A DNA stretch of 64,000 nucleotides from Dactylococcopsis salina PCC 8305 (GTDB taxonomy: Bacteria > Cyanobacteriota > Cyanobacteriia > Cyanobacteriales > Rubidibacteraceae): positions 2,687,840 to 2,751,839 of the forward strand of contig NC_019780.1 in the NCBI RefSeq assembly GCF_000317615.1, read 5' to 3'. The notes under the pieces are model-generated. The model was given only the letters and a program-made list of their open reading frames with translations. It was not told the DNA's origin and ran no database searches. Position numbers and translations under genes: made by a program. This document shows positions 43,992-51,859 of the stretch, piece by piece; within the stretch, counting starts at the first letter, position 1, and each line of letters opens with the position of its first letter.

Positions 43992-44243
43992 CTATTTATA
44001 AATATCGCCACGAGAACCAATTGCGGTAATCACATAAACCTGTTTTTCTGTATCCTCTCTAAACAAAATTCGATATTTACCTACTCGTAAACGCAACTCA
44101 GGACGACCTTTTAACGGTTTAATATCTAAAATTGAAGGATTAGAAATTAAAGTATCTAACGCATTCAGAATCCGAATTTGCTCATCAGACTTCATTCGCT
44201 TTAAATAGCGCTCAGCTGGTTTTAATAGAATATAATCAAGCAA
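43992..44243 (-). CDS. RelE/ParE-family toxin
   Basis: The 83-aa protein MLDYILLKPAERYLKRMKSDEQIRILNALDTL ... IKPLKGRPELRLRVGKYRILFRED ... VYVITAIGSRGDIYK has the RelE fold with the conserved GxYRI(L/I)F line and an Arg-rich core. It overlaps the antitoxin gene by 8 bp. Confidence 0.82.
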   Translation of the reverse strand: MLDYILLKPAERYLKRMKSDEQIRILNALDTLISNPSILDIKPLKGRPELRLRVGKYRILFREDTEKQVYVITAIGSRGDIYK

Positions 44244-44484
44244 AATTATCTTCTAATAACTGATGTTTTAATTCTTGAGAAGAAATTCCTTGATCTTTTC
44301 CAGATGTATAATCATCCCAGGCAGTTTGACTTTGAATAATTTCCTCAATTGGAATGGTTTCATCTTCTCCTTCAACTTCTACGGGTTGATTAACTAATTC
44401 TTTTAAATCGCCCAATAATTTTAATTTCTCAGAGAGGCTAAGAGATTTAATTTGACTGAGTACCTGAATATAGTGATTAGTCAT
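44236..44484 (-). CDS. Antitoxin partner of the RelE-like toxin
   Basis: The 82-aa acidic protein (MTNHYIQVLSQIKSLSLSEKLKLLGDLKELVNQP ... EIIQSQTAWDDYTSGKDQGISSQEL) has a helical N-terminus and a C-terminal segment typical of toxin-wrapping tails. It is immediately upstream of and overlaps the toxin. Confidence 0.75.
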   Translation of the reverse strand: MTNHYIQVLSQIKSLSLSEKLKLLGDLKELVNQPVEVEGEDETIPIEEIIQSQTAWDDYTSGKDQGISSQELKHQLLEDNFA

Positions 44485-44580
44485 TTTAAACAGTTGTATA
44501 ACTTTAAGATTACGATATCATAATAACATTTTGGTGAAATAAAGTTAGCCATCCCTAACTATAATGGCAAGACGGGCTAT

Positions 44581-44690
44581 GTTATACCATTTTCAAAAAG
44601 TCAGGTTACAGTCGATCCCCCAAACCCCCCTTATTAAGGGGGGCTTAAGTAGTCACTTTGTAGCACTAATTGTTCACGCATGGTATTACC
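44581..44690. repeat. MITE-like repeat, copy b
   Basis: The 110-bp element runs from GTTATACCAT to ATGGTATTACC, imperfect terminal inverted repeats, with a central CCCCCCTTATTAAGGGGGG hairpin. A full-length copy in opposite orientation lies at 58294-58402. It has no coding capacity. Confidence 0.88.
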
Positions 44691-44758
44691 TTAAATCTAA
44701 GTAACCTAACCGGATACCTGCTGATCGACTAAAATGTTAGGAAAAGGAAGCTGATGCA

Positions 44759-45355
44759 ATGACCATGCAAAGTATCTCTAATCAATCTCAACTCTTTACT
44801 TTAGAGGAGTTTCTGGCTTATGACGACGGTAGTGATCAACGGTATGAACTGGTCGATGGAGAATTAATAGAAATGCCGACAGAGTCCCCTGAAAACTGTA
44901 AACTTGCCAAATTCTTAATGTTGGAACTGGCAAAATTTATCTCTATTGCATTGATTAATCTCAAAGATTTAGAAGTCACTGTTACTGGCAAACGTGCGAC
45001 GGTTCGCTTACCTGATCTGGCAGTTTTAACTGAAGAAGCATATCAAGCCTTAATGGGCAATTCAAGAAACATAATTACTGAAGATATGCCGCCGCCAGCT
45101 TTAGTTGTGGAAATTGTTTCCCCAGGACAAGAAAGTCGCGATCGCGATTATCGTTATAAACATACGGAATACGCAGCACGAGGAATTACCGAATACTGGA
45201 TCATCGATCGCGAGACTCAAAAAGTAACCGTCTGTCTTTGGGTTAACGGCAAATATGAAGATACAGTTTACACAGGGGACACTCCTCTGAAATCAACGGT
45301 GATTCCAGAGTTTAACCTTAGTGCGAGTCAGATTTTACGCTTTGCCGAAAATTAA
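44759..45355 (+). CDS. Uma2 family protein
   Basis: The 198-aa full-length Uma2 protein has LFTLEEFLAYDDGSDQRYELVDGELIEMP, VRLPDLAVLTEEA, LVVEIVSP, YRYKHTEYAARGITEYWIIDRE, a PD-(D/E)XK-like core (D of LPDL, E of VEIVSP). AGGAAG precedes the ATG by 10 nt. These genes are abundant in cyanobacteria and have no established function. It is convergent with the porin gene, with stops overlapping by 4 bp. Confidence 0.88.
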   Translation: MTMQSISNQSQLFTLEEFLAYDDGSDQRYELVDGELIEMPTESPENCKLAKFLMLELAKFISIALINLKDLEVTVTGKRATVRLPDLAVLTEEAYQALMGNSRNIITEDMPPPALVVEIVSPGQESRDRDYRYKHTEYAARGITEYWIIDRETQKVTVCLWVNGKYEDTVYTGDTPLKSTVIPEFNLSASQILRFAEN

Positions 45356-46944
45356 AAAGTAAAAATGGTACGGACTAATCCCACAGTAATCGTGTCATTC
45401 TGTCCGTTATTTTCAGGATTAAAAATCACTAAAACCCCAGGCTCAATACTCAAATTAGCATTCACTTGATACCGATAAGACCCTTCTAAGTGAAACGCAC
45501 TTTCATCGCCAGTGGGGCCGCCATCATTTGCGGTTACTTTGGGCGGTTGACCAATAATAATCCCTGCGCGACTACCCCGATTATCCACATTCGGGAAGGC
45601 AAAGGTTAACGCCCAGTTGAAAACCGTTGCCTCATCCCCAGCGTTGACAGGCGTTCCATTCCAACCACTACCACCTGCTTCAGCTTGCGCTTGGGTTAAA
45701 CCTGCCCACCCCGCAAGGATAAAGTTACGGCTCAAACGAGAGTTTGCTTGCAAGCCAAAATGATTGGCTGAGGTGGCAATCTTCCCGCTAAAAGGGGCGT
45801 TGGCGACACGGCTTCCTGTTCCCCCTGAAACAAAGGGTTCTCCCCCTGGATAATAGGCGCGGACATAAGTTAACCCTAAACTGAGGTTCTCGCTGGGGTA
45901 AAATGCAAGTTGTCCCAAGGCTGCATAAGAACCGTTAAATAAGCCTTGATTCACATCCGCAGGATTGCGACCGAGATACCCCGCAGAAAGGGTGAGAGCG
46001 TCGCTGAGTTCATAGTTGAAGGTTACGCCAGCCCCCGCAGCCCCCTGAATATAAATGGGGTTCATGCGCCCAAAGTTGGAAATTGAACCTTTAACTGCAT
46101 TGGCGAAAAAACGGTTAAAGTTGTCGATGTGAGCGTTAAAACGTCCCCTGCTGGCATCGATCGCGTAGGAAAAGCGTTCTCCCAGTGCTGTTTTATAAAA
46201 TAGTTTACCGAGGACAACATTGTTATTCGTATCGCGATCGAAGGCAAGACGAGTCATATTTGTTCCCGTTGTGCTTGGTGCATTAAAACGGGTGACATCT
46301 GTAGCATCAAGACGCACTTTGAGAAGATCGCGCCCAGTAAAACTGCTATCAAAATTGAGACGAACGCGATTGTTAAAAACAACTCCTTCATCAATGTCAG
46401 GGGCGCTACCAGCATCAACAAAAACAGGAACAGCTTGGTTGCTGCCAATAGCACTATTCAAGGAAAATAGTACTGTTCCTCTGAGTTTGGCTGTGGTGGA
46501 AAACTGATTGTCTTCTAAAAAGGTGGTGCGTGCTTCCAAGTTATCCACTCGCGTGCTGAGGGTGGTCAATTCGGCTTCAAAGTCTCTGGTGAGCCGTTGT
46601 AGGGTTGCTAAATCTCCTTCCGTTACCTCTGTTGGGTTATTGCTGATCAAATCTTCAATCTGTCGCAAACATTGGTTTAAAGCTGCTGCAAACTCGTAAC
46701 GGGTGAGAGCGCGATCGCCATAAAAACGTCCATCAGGAGAACCCGCAAGACAACCGTAGCGTTCAATTAAATTCCGTAGTGCTTCAAATGCCCAGTCATC
46801 AGGAGACACATCTCGCAGTTCAAAAACATTGTTGATTTGCGAAGAATCATCTCTCAAAGATTGTCCTTGGGCAACGTTCCCCCCATTGAACAAAATCGTC
46901 ATCATTCCAATAACTGCAAGCCCTTGCTTGCGTAAATCTTGCAT
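45352..46944 (-). CDS. SLH-domain porin, Zur-controlled
   Basis: The 530-aa protein has a signal peptide (MQDLRKQGLAVIGMMTILFNGGNVAQGQS), one S-layer-homology domain (DVSPDDWAFEALRNLIERYGCLAGSPDGRFYGDRALTRYEFAAALNQCL), a coiled coil (about residues 105-145, LTTLSTRVDNLEARTTFLEDNQF), then an OprB-like beta-barrel ending in aromatic TIFTF, an outer-membrane insertion signal. The SLH domain binds peptidoglycan-linked polymer. Zur box F 18 bp upstream suggests it admits zinc or zinc complexes across the outer membrane when zinc is scarce. Confidence 0.9.
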   Translation of the reverse strand: MQDLRKQGLAVIGMMTILFNGGNVAQGQSLRDDSSQINNVFELRDVSPDDWAFEALRNLIERYGCLAGSPDGRFYGDRALTRYEFAAALNQCLRQIEDLISNNPTEVTEGDLATLQRLTRDFEAELTTLSTRVDNLEARTTFLEDNQFSTTAKLRGTVLFSLNSAIGSNQAVPVFVDAGSAPDIDEGVVFNNRVRLNFDSSFTGRDLLKVRLDATDVTRFNAPSTTGTNMTRLAFDRDTNNNVVLGKLFYKTALGERFSYAIDASRGRFNAHIDNFNRFFANAVKGSISNFGRMNPIYIQGAAGAGVTFNYELSDALTLSAGYLGRNPADVNQGLFNGSYAALGQLAFYPSENLSLGLTYVRAYYPGGEPFVSGGTGSRVANAPFSGKIATSANHFGLQANSRLSRNFILAGWAGLTQAQAEAGGSGWNGTPVNAGDEATVFNWALTFAFPNVDNRGSRAGIIIGQPPKVTANDGGPTGDESAFHLEGSYRYQVNANLSIEPGVLVIFNPENNGQNDTITVGLVRTIFTF

Positions 46945-46962
46945 CTTTACTCCTCACTTAAG

Positions 46963-46979
46963 ATGATAATCATTATCAT
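46963..46979. promoter_or_regulatory. Zur box F (porin)
   Basis: ATGATAATCATTATCAT is perfect, 18 bp upstream of the porin ATG and just before its GAGGAG ribosome site. Confidence 0.9.
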
Positions 46980-47012
46980 ACAATAGCAAGAGTTATCTCC
47001 CTTGACAACAGG

Positions 47013-47165
47013 ACGGAGTCAGCAGACATATTAGTTGTTTATGTCAAAGATGATGGGAAATATTTATCAGCGGCGATCGGAGCGAGGGGACAAAATGTTA
47101 GACTAGCATCTAATTTGACTGGATTTTTTATCTTAATGTGTCGCCAAGTTTATTGTATTTTTTAG
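47013..47165 (+). pseudogene. Short NusA KH-like remnant
   Basis: The frame ESADILVVYVKDDGKYLSAAIGARGQNVRLASNLTG then loses similarity and stops at 47163. The AIG-x-RGQNVRLAS-x-LTG line is the hallmark of the second KH domain of NusA. No start codon, and nothing else of nusA nearby. The rest of 46980-47270 holds only a second short frame of unknown origin (ending VSVKDFNLN at 47260). Confidence 0.4.
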
Positions 47166-47270
47166 CGCAACCATCTACCTCTGTTCAAGGTCAGTCTTCT
47201 GTTATTCTTATGCTCGATCGAGGTGACAAAGTTTCCGTCAAAGACTTTAATTTAAATTGATTGAGCGAGC

Positions 47271-47388
47271 CTATAGCAGTTCTAATTCTTATGTAAAAAG
47301 TTGATAAACCGTTCCCCCCCTTCCAAACCGGAGCGAAGTGAGGAGGGTTAGGGGGGATTAATTTACAATTCTTATGGGATTGCTATAG
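47271..47388. repeat. 118-bp MITE-like element beside a Uma2 gene
   Basis: Ends CTATAGCA (47271-47278) and TGCTATAG (47381-47388) are perfect 8-bp inverted repeats; similarity continues imperfectly inward (TTCTTATG-TAA on both). The centre is a C6/G6-type repeat. It ends 2 bp before the Uma2 stop codon. Confidence 0.75.
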
Positions 47389-47390
47389 TA

Positions 47391-48023
47391 TTATTGGTGA
47401 GCAATCACCCATTTTCTGACGGCTTTCCTAAAAACAATTCTTCCCTGATTACGATATTTTTCTAACAGGTTTGGCAGTTCTTGAATGGGAAGAGACGGAA
47501 AAACTAAACTCTGAGTTGTCACTTGATAAGTGGCGTTATTTTGTAACTGATAGATGGTTAATTTTCCTTGCTCATAAGTCCAAATTTCAGGAACACCTAA
47601 GCGAGCATAAATGGGAAACCGATTTAAGGATTTGTTGGTTAAATCGACTTCTAACGCCAAGTCGGGAGGGGGATCAATGTCGAGATTGAGTTCTAATTTT
47701 CCCCGCACTTTTGCTTCATTTTGGAAATAAAAACAATTGTCAGGTTCGACTCCCGCTTCTTTAAGTTTTCGCTTCCAAGTGGTTGAGCCATAACATTCGT
47801 AGTCTTGTTCTAATGTTTCTGCGATATCCTCGATCGAAATACTAATGAGTTGTTTGTAATATTCATGTTCAGGTAAGGGAGTCATTATTTCTAAAGTTCC
47901 TCGATCGTAACTTATTCTCGAAACAGATCGCTCTCCAAGTAGGGAAAGTAAACTCTCGAATTGTTCCCAACTGATATTATTTAACACGACACGATCGGCT
48001 CTTTTGCTTGTGGAGAGTAACAT
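47391..48023 (-). CDS. Uma2 family protein, tandem copy 1
   Basis: The 210-aa protein has VVLNNISWEQFESLLSLLGERSVSRISYDRGTLEIMTPLPEHEYYK, PPPDLALEVDLTNKSLNRFPIYARLGVPEIWTYEQGKL; PD-(D/E)XK-like residues are in DLALEVDLT. It is nearly identical to the gene 786 bp away. The main difference is a block near residues 60-70 (QLISISIEDIAE versus DTISDAIKDIAE). Confidence 0.88.
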   Translation of the reverse strand: MLLSTSKRADRVVLNNISWEQFESLLSLLGERSVSRISYDRGTLEIMTPLPEHEYYKQLISISIEDIAETLEQDYECYGSTTWKRKLKEAGVEPDNCFYFQNEAKVRGKLELNLDIDPPPDLALEVDLTNKSLNRFPIYARLGVPEIWTYEQGKLTIYQLQNNATYQVTTQSLVFPSLPIQELPNLLEKYRNQGRIVFRKAVRKWVIAHQ

Positions 48024-48176
48024 GGCAATTTCTCCTTAATTGGCACAACAATAATCGTAATCCTCAACGCTATCAATTTCAGTTTGAGAAATACTGATAA
48101 CTGGTCACTGATTGGTGTTGGGTTTCGCTTCGCTCCACCCAACCTACTTTTGATCATTGATTGAGGGAACCGAGTA

Positions 48177-48809
48177 TTATTGGTGAGCAATCACCCATTT
48201 TCTGACGGCTTTCCTAAAAGCAATTCTTCCCTGATTTCGGTATTTTTCTAACAGGTTTGGCAGTTCTTGAATCGGAAGAGACGGAAAAACTAAACTCTGA
48301 GTTGTCACTTGATAAGTGGCGTTATTTTGTAACTGATAGATGGTTAATTTTCCTTGCTCATAAGTCCAAATTTCAGGAACACCTAAGCGAGCATAAATGG
48401 GAAAACGATTTAAGGATTTGTTGGTTAAATCGACTTCTAACGCCAAGTCGGGAGGGGGATCAATGTCGAGATTGAGTTCTAATTTTCCCCGCACTTTTGC
48501 TTCATTTTGGAAATAAAAACAATTGTCAGGTTCGACTCCCGCTTCTTTAAGTTTTCGCTTCCAAGTGGTTGAGCCATAACATTCGTAGTCTTGTTCTAAT
48601 GTTTCTGCGATGTCTTTAATCGCATCACTAATTGTGTCTATGTAATATTCATGTTCAGGTAAGGGAGTCATTATTTCTAAAGTTCCTCGATCGTAACTTA
48701 TTCTCGAAACAGATCGCTCTCCAAGTAGGGAAAGTAAACTCTCGAATTGTTCCCAACTGATGTTATTTAATACGACACGATCGGCTCTTTGGGTTGTGGA
48801 GACTACCAT
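48177..48809 (-). CDS. Uma2 family protein, tandem copy 2
   Basis: The 210-aa paralogue of the preceding gene shares flanking DNA as well: the similarity runs from just after the stop (ACTATTATTGGTGAGC side) to about 55 bp upstream of the start, ending at ...GCTATCAATTT in both. This shows a tandem duplication unit of about 690 bp. The copy upstream edge abuts the truncated TerB-like gene. Confidence 0.88.
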   Translation of the reverse strand: MVVSTTQRADRVVLNNISWEQFESLLSLLGERSVSRISYDRGTLEIMTPLPEHEYYIDTISDAIKDIAETLEQDYECYGSTTWKRKLKEAGVEPDNCFYFQNEAKVRGKLELNLDIDPPPDLALEVDLTNKSLNRFPIYARLGVPEIWTYEQGKLTIYQLQNNATYQVTTQSLVFPSLPIQELPNLLEKYRNQGRIAFRKAVRKWVIAHQ

Positions 48810-48863
48810 GCAAATTTCTCCTTAATTGGCACAACAATAATCGTAATCCTCAACGCTATCAAT

Positions 48864-48962
48864 TTAATATGCTAACAATGCGATCGCGGCGAAGGCTTCT
48901 GCTGGGGAAAGAGTGATATTATTTTGTCTTCTTCCCCCTGAAACTCGATCGAATAATCCCAT
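48864..48962 (-). pseudogene. TerB-like protein, N-terminal fragment
   Basis: AGGAG and ATG 48962 begin MGLFDRVSGGRRQNNITLSPAEAFAAIALLAY, the usual start of cyanobacterial tellurite-resistance TerB-domain proteins, but a stop follows after 32 codons exactly where the Uma2 duplication unit begins. The rest of the gene was replaced. Confidence 0.7.
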
Positions 48963-49015
48963 TTAATCTTTCTCCTGCGCTGATTTTATAAGTAATGATT
49001 CTGCTTCAGTTTAAC

Positions 49016-49145
49016 CTAGTGCAATTGGACATCATATGTGACCCCTTTATAGTTCCCCCAAGATTGGGGGTTAGGGGGCTAAAACTTGTAATTAGTGTTG
49101 GGTTTCGCGTGGAGACGTTCCATGGCACGTCTCTACCCAACCTAC
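49016..49145. repeat. Intergenic dispersed repeats
   Basis: CCCCCAA-GA-TTGGGGG hairpin with GTTAGGGGGC tail (about 49053-49080), then GTTGGGTTTCGCGTGGAGACG ... CGTCTC ... ACCCAACC palindrome (about 49098-49143). The same two families occur together at 56879-57121. Confidence 0.8.
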
Positions 49146-49148
49146 TTT

Positions 49149-49178
49149 TTTGGTAAAATTCACTATAATTAGACCAAA
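49149..49178 (+). promoter_or_regulatory. pncB operon promoter with possible NrtR operator
   Basis: A perfect -10 box TATAAT (49164-49169) lies 28 bp before the pncB ATG. It is bracketed by TTTGGT (49149-49154) and ACCAAA (49173-49178), an inverted repeat overlapping the promoter, a plausible operator for the NrtR regulator encoded in the same operon. The operator call is inference. Confidence 0.45.
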
Positions 49179-49197
49179 GAAATTAAACGAGAATGCA

Positions 49198-50535
49198 ATG
49201 TCGCAACCGTCTCTAACTGTTTCACCGCCAGACTATAGTCTCCTCACTGACCTTTATCAGCTAACGATGGGAGCGTGTTATGTGGGGGAAGGAATCGCCG
49301 AAAAGGCGGCAAGTTTCGAGCTATTTGTGCGTCGTTTACCTGCTTCCTACGGCTATCTCATTACAATGGGGTTAGCGCAAGCTCTAGACTACCTCGAACA
49401 ACTACAGTTTTCTCGATCGCAAATCGAACAGTTGCAACAAACAGGGATTTTTGACCATGCTCCCGATCGGTTTTGGTCATTGCTAGCGGGAAAGGTTTTT
49501 ACAGGGGAAGTGTGGGCAATGCCAGAAGGAACAGCCGTATTTCCCCATGAGCCTTTTTTACGGGTAGAAGCCCCTTTATGGCAAGCGCAACTGGTGGAAA
49601 CCTATCTTCTCAATACCATTAACTATCAAACTCTCATTGCCACAAAAGCGGCGAGAATGCGAGATATTGCGGCAGACACAGCTACTTTATTAGAGTTTGG
49701 CACGAGACGCGCGTTTAGTCCTCAAGCCTCTCTTTGGGCGGCCCGATCGGCGCTTGCGTCTGGATTTGATGCGACTTCTAATGTTCTCGCGGCGCTACAG
49801 TTGGGAGAAAAACCTAGTGGGACGATGGCACATTCTTTAGTGATGGCGATCGGAAGGGGAAAGGAGGGAGAAGCGGAAGCATTTCAGGCGTTTAGTCGCT
49901 ATTTTCCCACGTCTCCGTTGCTGATTGATACTTATGATCCGATCGAAGCAACGAAACGTCTCAAGGAGGCGATCGAAGCGGGAAACCGACAACTTACTGG
50001 TGTCAGGATTGACTCTGGTAATCTGGCGGCATTATCTCAAACGGTGCGATCGTTGCTTCCAGATGTGGCGATTTTTGTCAGTGGTGATCTCGATGAATGG
50101 GAAATCCAACGGCTGTTAGCAACAGGAGGAATAATTGATGGTTATGGGATTGGCACTAAATTAGTCACGGGTACACCGATTAACGGTGTGTATAAACTGG
50201 TAGAAATTGACGGCGTAACCACTCGCAAACAATCCACCAGTAAGGAAACCTATCCTGGACGCAAACAAGTTTTTCGTCATTGGGAAGCGGGAAAAATACA
50301 GCACGATCGGTTAGGTTTAATGACAGAATCACCCAAACCAGAAGAAACGCCGCTTTTACAATTAGTGATGAAACAGGGAACAAAACTGCAGCCAACACCG
50401 AGCTTAAAAATCCTGCGCGATCGCACTAGAGAATCAACTTTATCTCTTCCCGATGCGGTGCGTCAAATTGATCACCCTGAAACGATTTCGGTTCAACTTT
50501 CTGACCAACTTCAACACCTGATTAATAATGACTGA
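49198..50535 (+). CDS. pncB: Nicotinate phosphoribosyltransferase
   Basis: The 445-aa enzyme condenses nicotinate with PRPP to give NaMN, the first salvage step to NAD. Conserved lines: LLTDLYQLTMGACY, SFELFVRRLP, LLEFGTRRAFSP, GTMAHSLVMA, IDTYDPIEA, VRIDSGNLAAL, FVSGDLDEWEI, GYGIGTKLVTG. Start is set at 49198 because an in-frame start at 49150 would lie upstream of the -10 box. It overlaps nadD by 8 bp. Confidence 0.93.
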   Translation: MSQPSLTVSPPDYSLLTDLYQLTMGACYVGEGIAEKAASFELFVRRLPASYGYLITMGLAQALDYLEQLQFSRSQIEQLQQTGIFDHAPDRFWSLLAGKVFTGEVWAMPEGTAVFPHEPFLRVEAPLWQAQLVETYLLNTINYQTLIATKAARMRDIAADTATLLEFGTRRAFSPQASLWAARSALASGFDATSNVLAALQLGEKPSGTMAHSLVMAIGRGKEGEAEAFQAFSRYFPTSPLLIDTYDPIEATKRLKEAIEAGNRQLTGVRIDSGNLAALSQTVRSLLPDVAIFVSGDLDEWEIQRLLATGGIIDGYGIGTKLVTGTPINGVYKLVEIDGVTTRKQSTSKETYPGRKQVFRHWEAGKIQHDRLGLMTESPKPEETPLLQLVMKQGTKLQPTPSLKILRDRTRESTLSLPDAVRQIDHPETISVQLSDQLQHLINND

Positions 50536-51133
50536 TCATCAATCTTTCCACTCATCTTCGATCGCCCTATTTGGAACTAGCGCTGATCCACCCACCCAAG
50601 GACATAAAACAATTTTAGAATGGCTTTCTTACCATTATGATCAAGTTGCAGTTTGGGCAGCCGATAATCCCTTAAAATCCCAACAAACTCCTTTAAAGCA
50701 TCGGATGAAAATGTTGGAGTTGATGATTGCTTCTTTAAATACGTCTAAACATAATGTACAACTTTATAGTGAACTGAGTAGTCCAAGAAGCATCGAAACT
50801 GTAGAAAAAGCAGAGGATATCTGGGGGGAAAATGCAGCGTTTACTTTTGTTATTGGTTCTGATCTCGTTACTCAAATTTCCCGTTGGTATGCGAGTCAAG
50901 AATTATTACAGCGAGTGAATTTATTAATTATCCCTCGTCCTGGTTATCCTCCCACAGAAAAAGAATTAAAGATACTAGAGGAAATGGGAACAACTTATCA
51001 AGTTGCTGATCTCAACGCACCTCCAGTGTCTTCTACAGCTTATCGGGAAAATGGGAAAACAGATGTGGTTGATGACTCGGTAAGAAGTTATATTCAGGAA
51101 CAAAATTTGTATTCATGGAAAACTATAAATTAG
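50528..51133 (+). CDS. nadD: Nicotinate-nucleotide adenylyltransferase
   Basis: The 201-aa nucleotidyltransferase shows IALFGTSADPPTQGHKTI (the (H/T)xGH motif, here TQGH) and a C-terminal SSTAYR in place of the ISTSxIR line; FVIGSDLVTQISRWY is typical. It converts NaMN to deamido-NAD. It overlaps pncB by 8 bp and nrtR by 19 bp, implying translational coupling. Confidence 0.92.
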   Translation: MTDHQSFHSSSIALFGTSADPPTQGHKTILEWLSYHYDQVAVWAADNPLKSQQTPLKHRMKMLELMIASLNTSKHNVQLYSELSSPRSIETVEKAEDIWGENAAFTFVIGSDLVTQISRWYASQELLQRVNLLIIPRPGYPPTEKELKILEEMGTTYQVADLNAPPVSSTAYRENGKTDVVDDSVRSYIQEQNLYSWKTIN

Positions 51134-51846
51134 CATCGGTTAAACCTTCTGTAGCTGAGTTTAAAGTGGGAGTCGATAATGTCATTTTTTCAGTGGATAC
51201 TCAACACAATCGACTTTTAATTTTATTGGTCAAACGCTATAAAGAACCTTATGCGAACTATTTTAGTTTACCTGGAACATTAGTCCGCGTCGGTGAATCT
51301 TTAGAAGCGGCGGCCGATCGAACGTTATCGGAAAAAATTGAAGTGGAGAATCTATATTTAGAACAACTTTATACATTTGGAGAACCTGGACGTGATCCCA
51401 GAGATCAGAAAAATAATCAAGATCAACGGTATCTTTCGGTGAGTTATTTTGCTTTAGTACGGTATGAAGATACAAATTTAATCACGACAGGAAATCGAAA
51501 GGCGGTTTGGCATTTATTGAAGGAAACTCCCCAATTGGCATTCGATCATAATCGCATTTTAGATTATGGTTATCAACGTTTAAGGAATAAATTGGAATAT
51601 AGCCCGATCGCGTTTAAGGTGCTACCAGAAGCCTTTACTCTCAACGATTTATATCAGTTTTACACCACAGTTTTAGGCGAGCATTTTTCCGATTATTCTA
51701 ACTTTCGCGCTCGTCTTTTAAAGCTCGGATTTTTAACTGATACAGGGCTGAAAGTCTCACGAGGCGCGGGAAGACCAGCGACTCTCTACCGTTTTGATGA
51801 AGATGCGTTTGCATTATTAAAAGATAAACCTTTAGTTTTTATTTGA
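51115..51846 (+). CDS. nrtR: NrtR-type Nudix transcriptional regulator of NAD synthesis
   Basis: The 243-aa protein has an N-terminal Nudix fold (NYFSLPGTLVRVGESLEAAADRTLSEKIEVENLYLEQLYTFG) whose Nudix box is degenerate (RTLSEKIE instead of REUxEExGU), arguing for ADP-ribose sensing rather than hydrolysis. The C-terminal winged helix (FRARLLKLGFLTDTG ... GAGRPATLYRF) binds DNA. NrtR family repressors control NAD genes and release on ADP-ribose binding. Its place inside the NAD operon fits autoregulation. Confidence 0.9.
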   Translation: MENYKLASVKPSVAEFKVGVDNVIFSVDTQHNRLLILLVKRYKEPYANYFSLPGTLVRVGESLEAAADRTLSEKIEVENLYLEQLYTFGEPGRDPRDQKNNQDQRYLSVSYFALVRYEDTNLITTGNRKAVWHLLKETPQLAFDHNRILDYGYQRLRNKLEYSPIAFKVLPEAFTLNDLYQFYTTVLGEHFSDYSNFRARLLKLGFLTDTGLKVSRGAGRPATLYRFDEDAFALLKDKPLVFI

Positions 51847-51859
51847 TCAGGAGAAATTA

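Noticed and set aside
24238-46979. Iron (Fur) boxes rather than Zur boxes
   Set aside because: The palindromes resemble both, but the genes beside them (znuACB, CobW, FolE, HisI, ThrS2) form the zinc set; binding was not tested, so Fur is not fully excluded.
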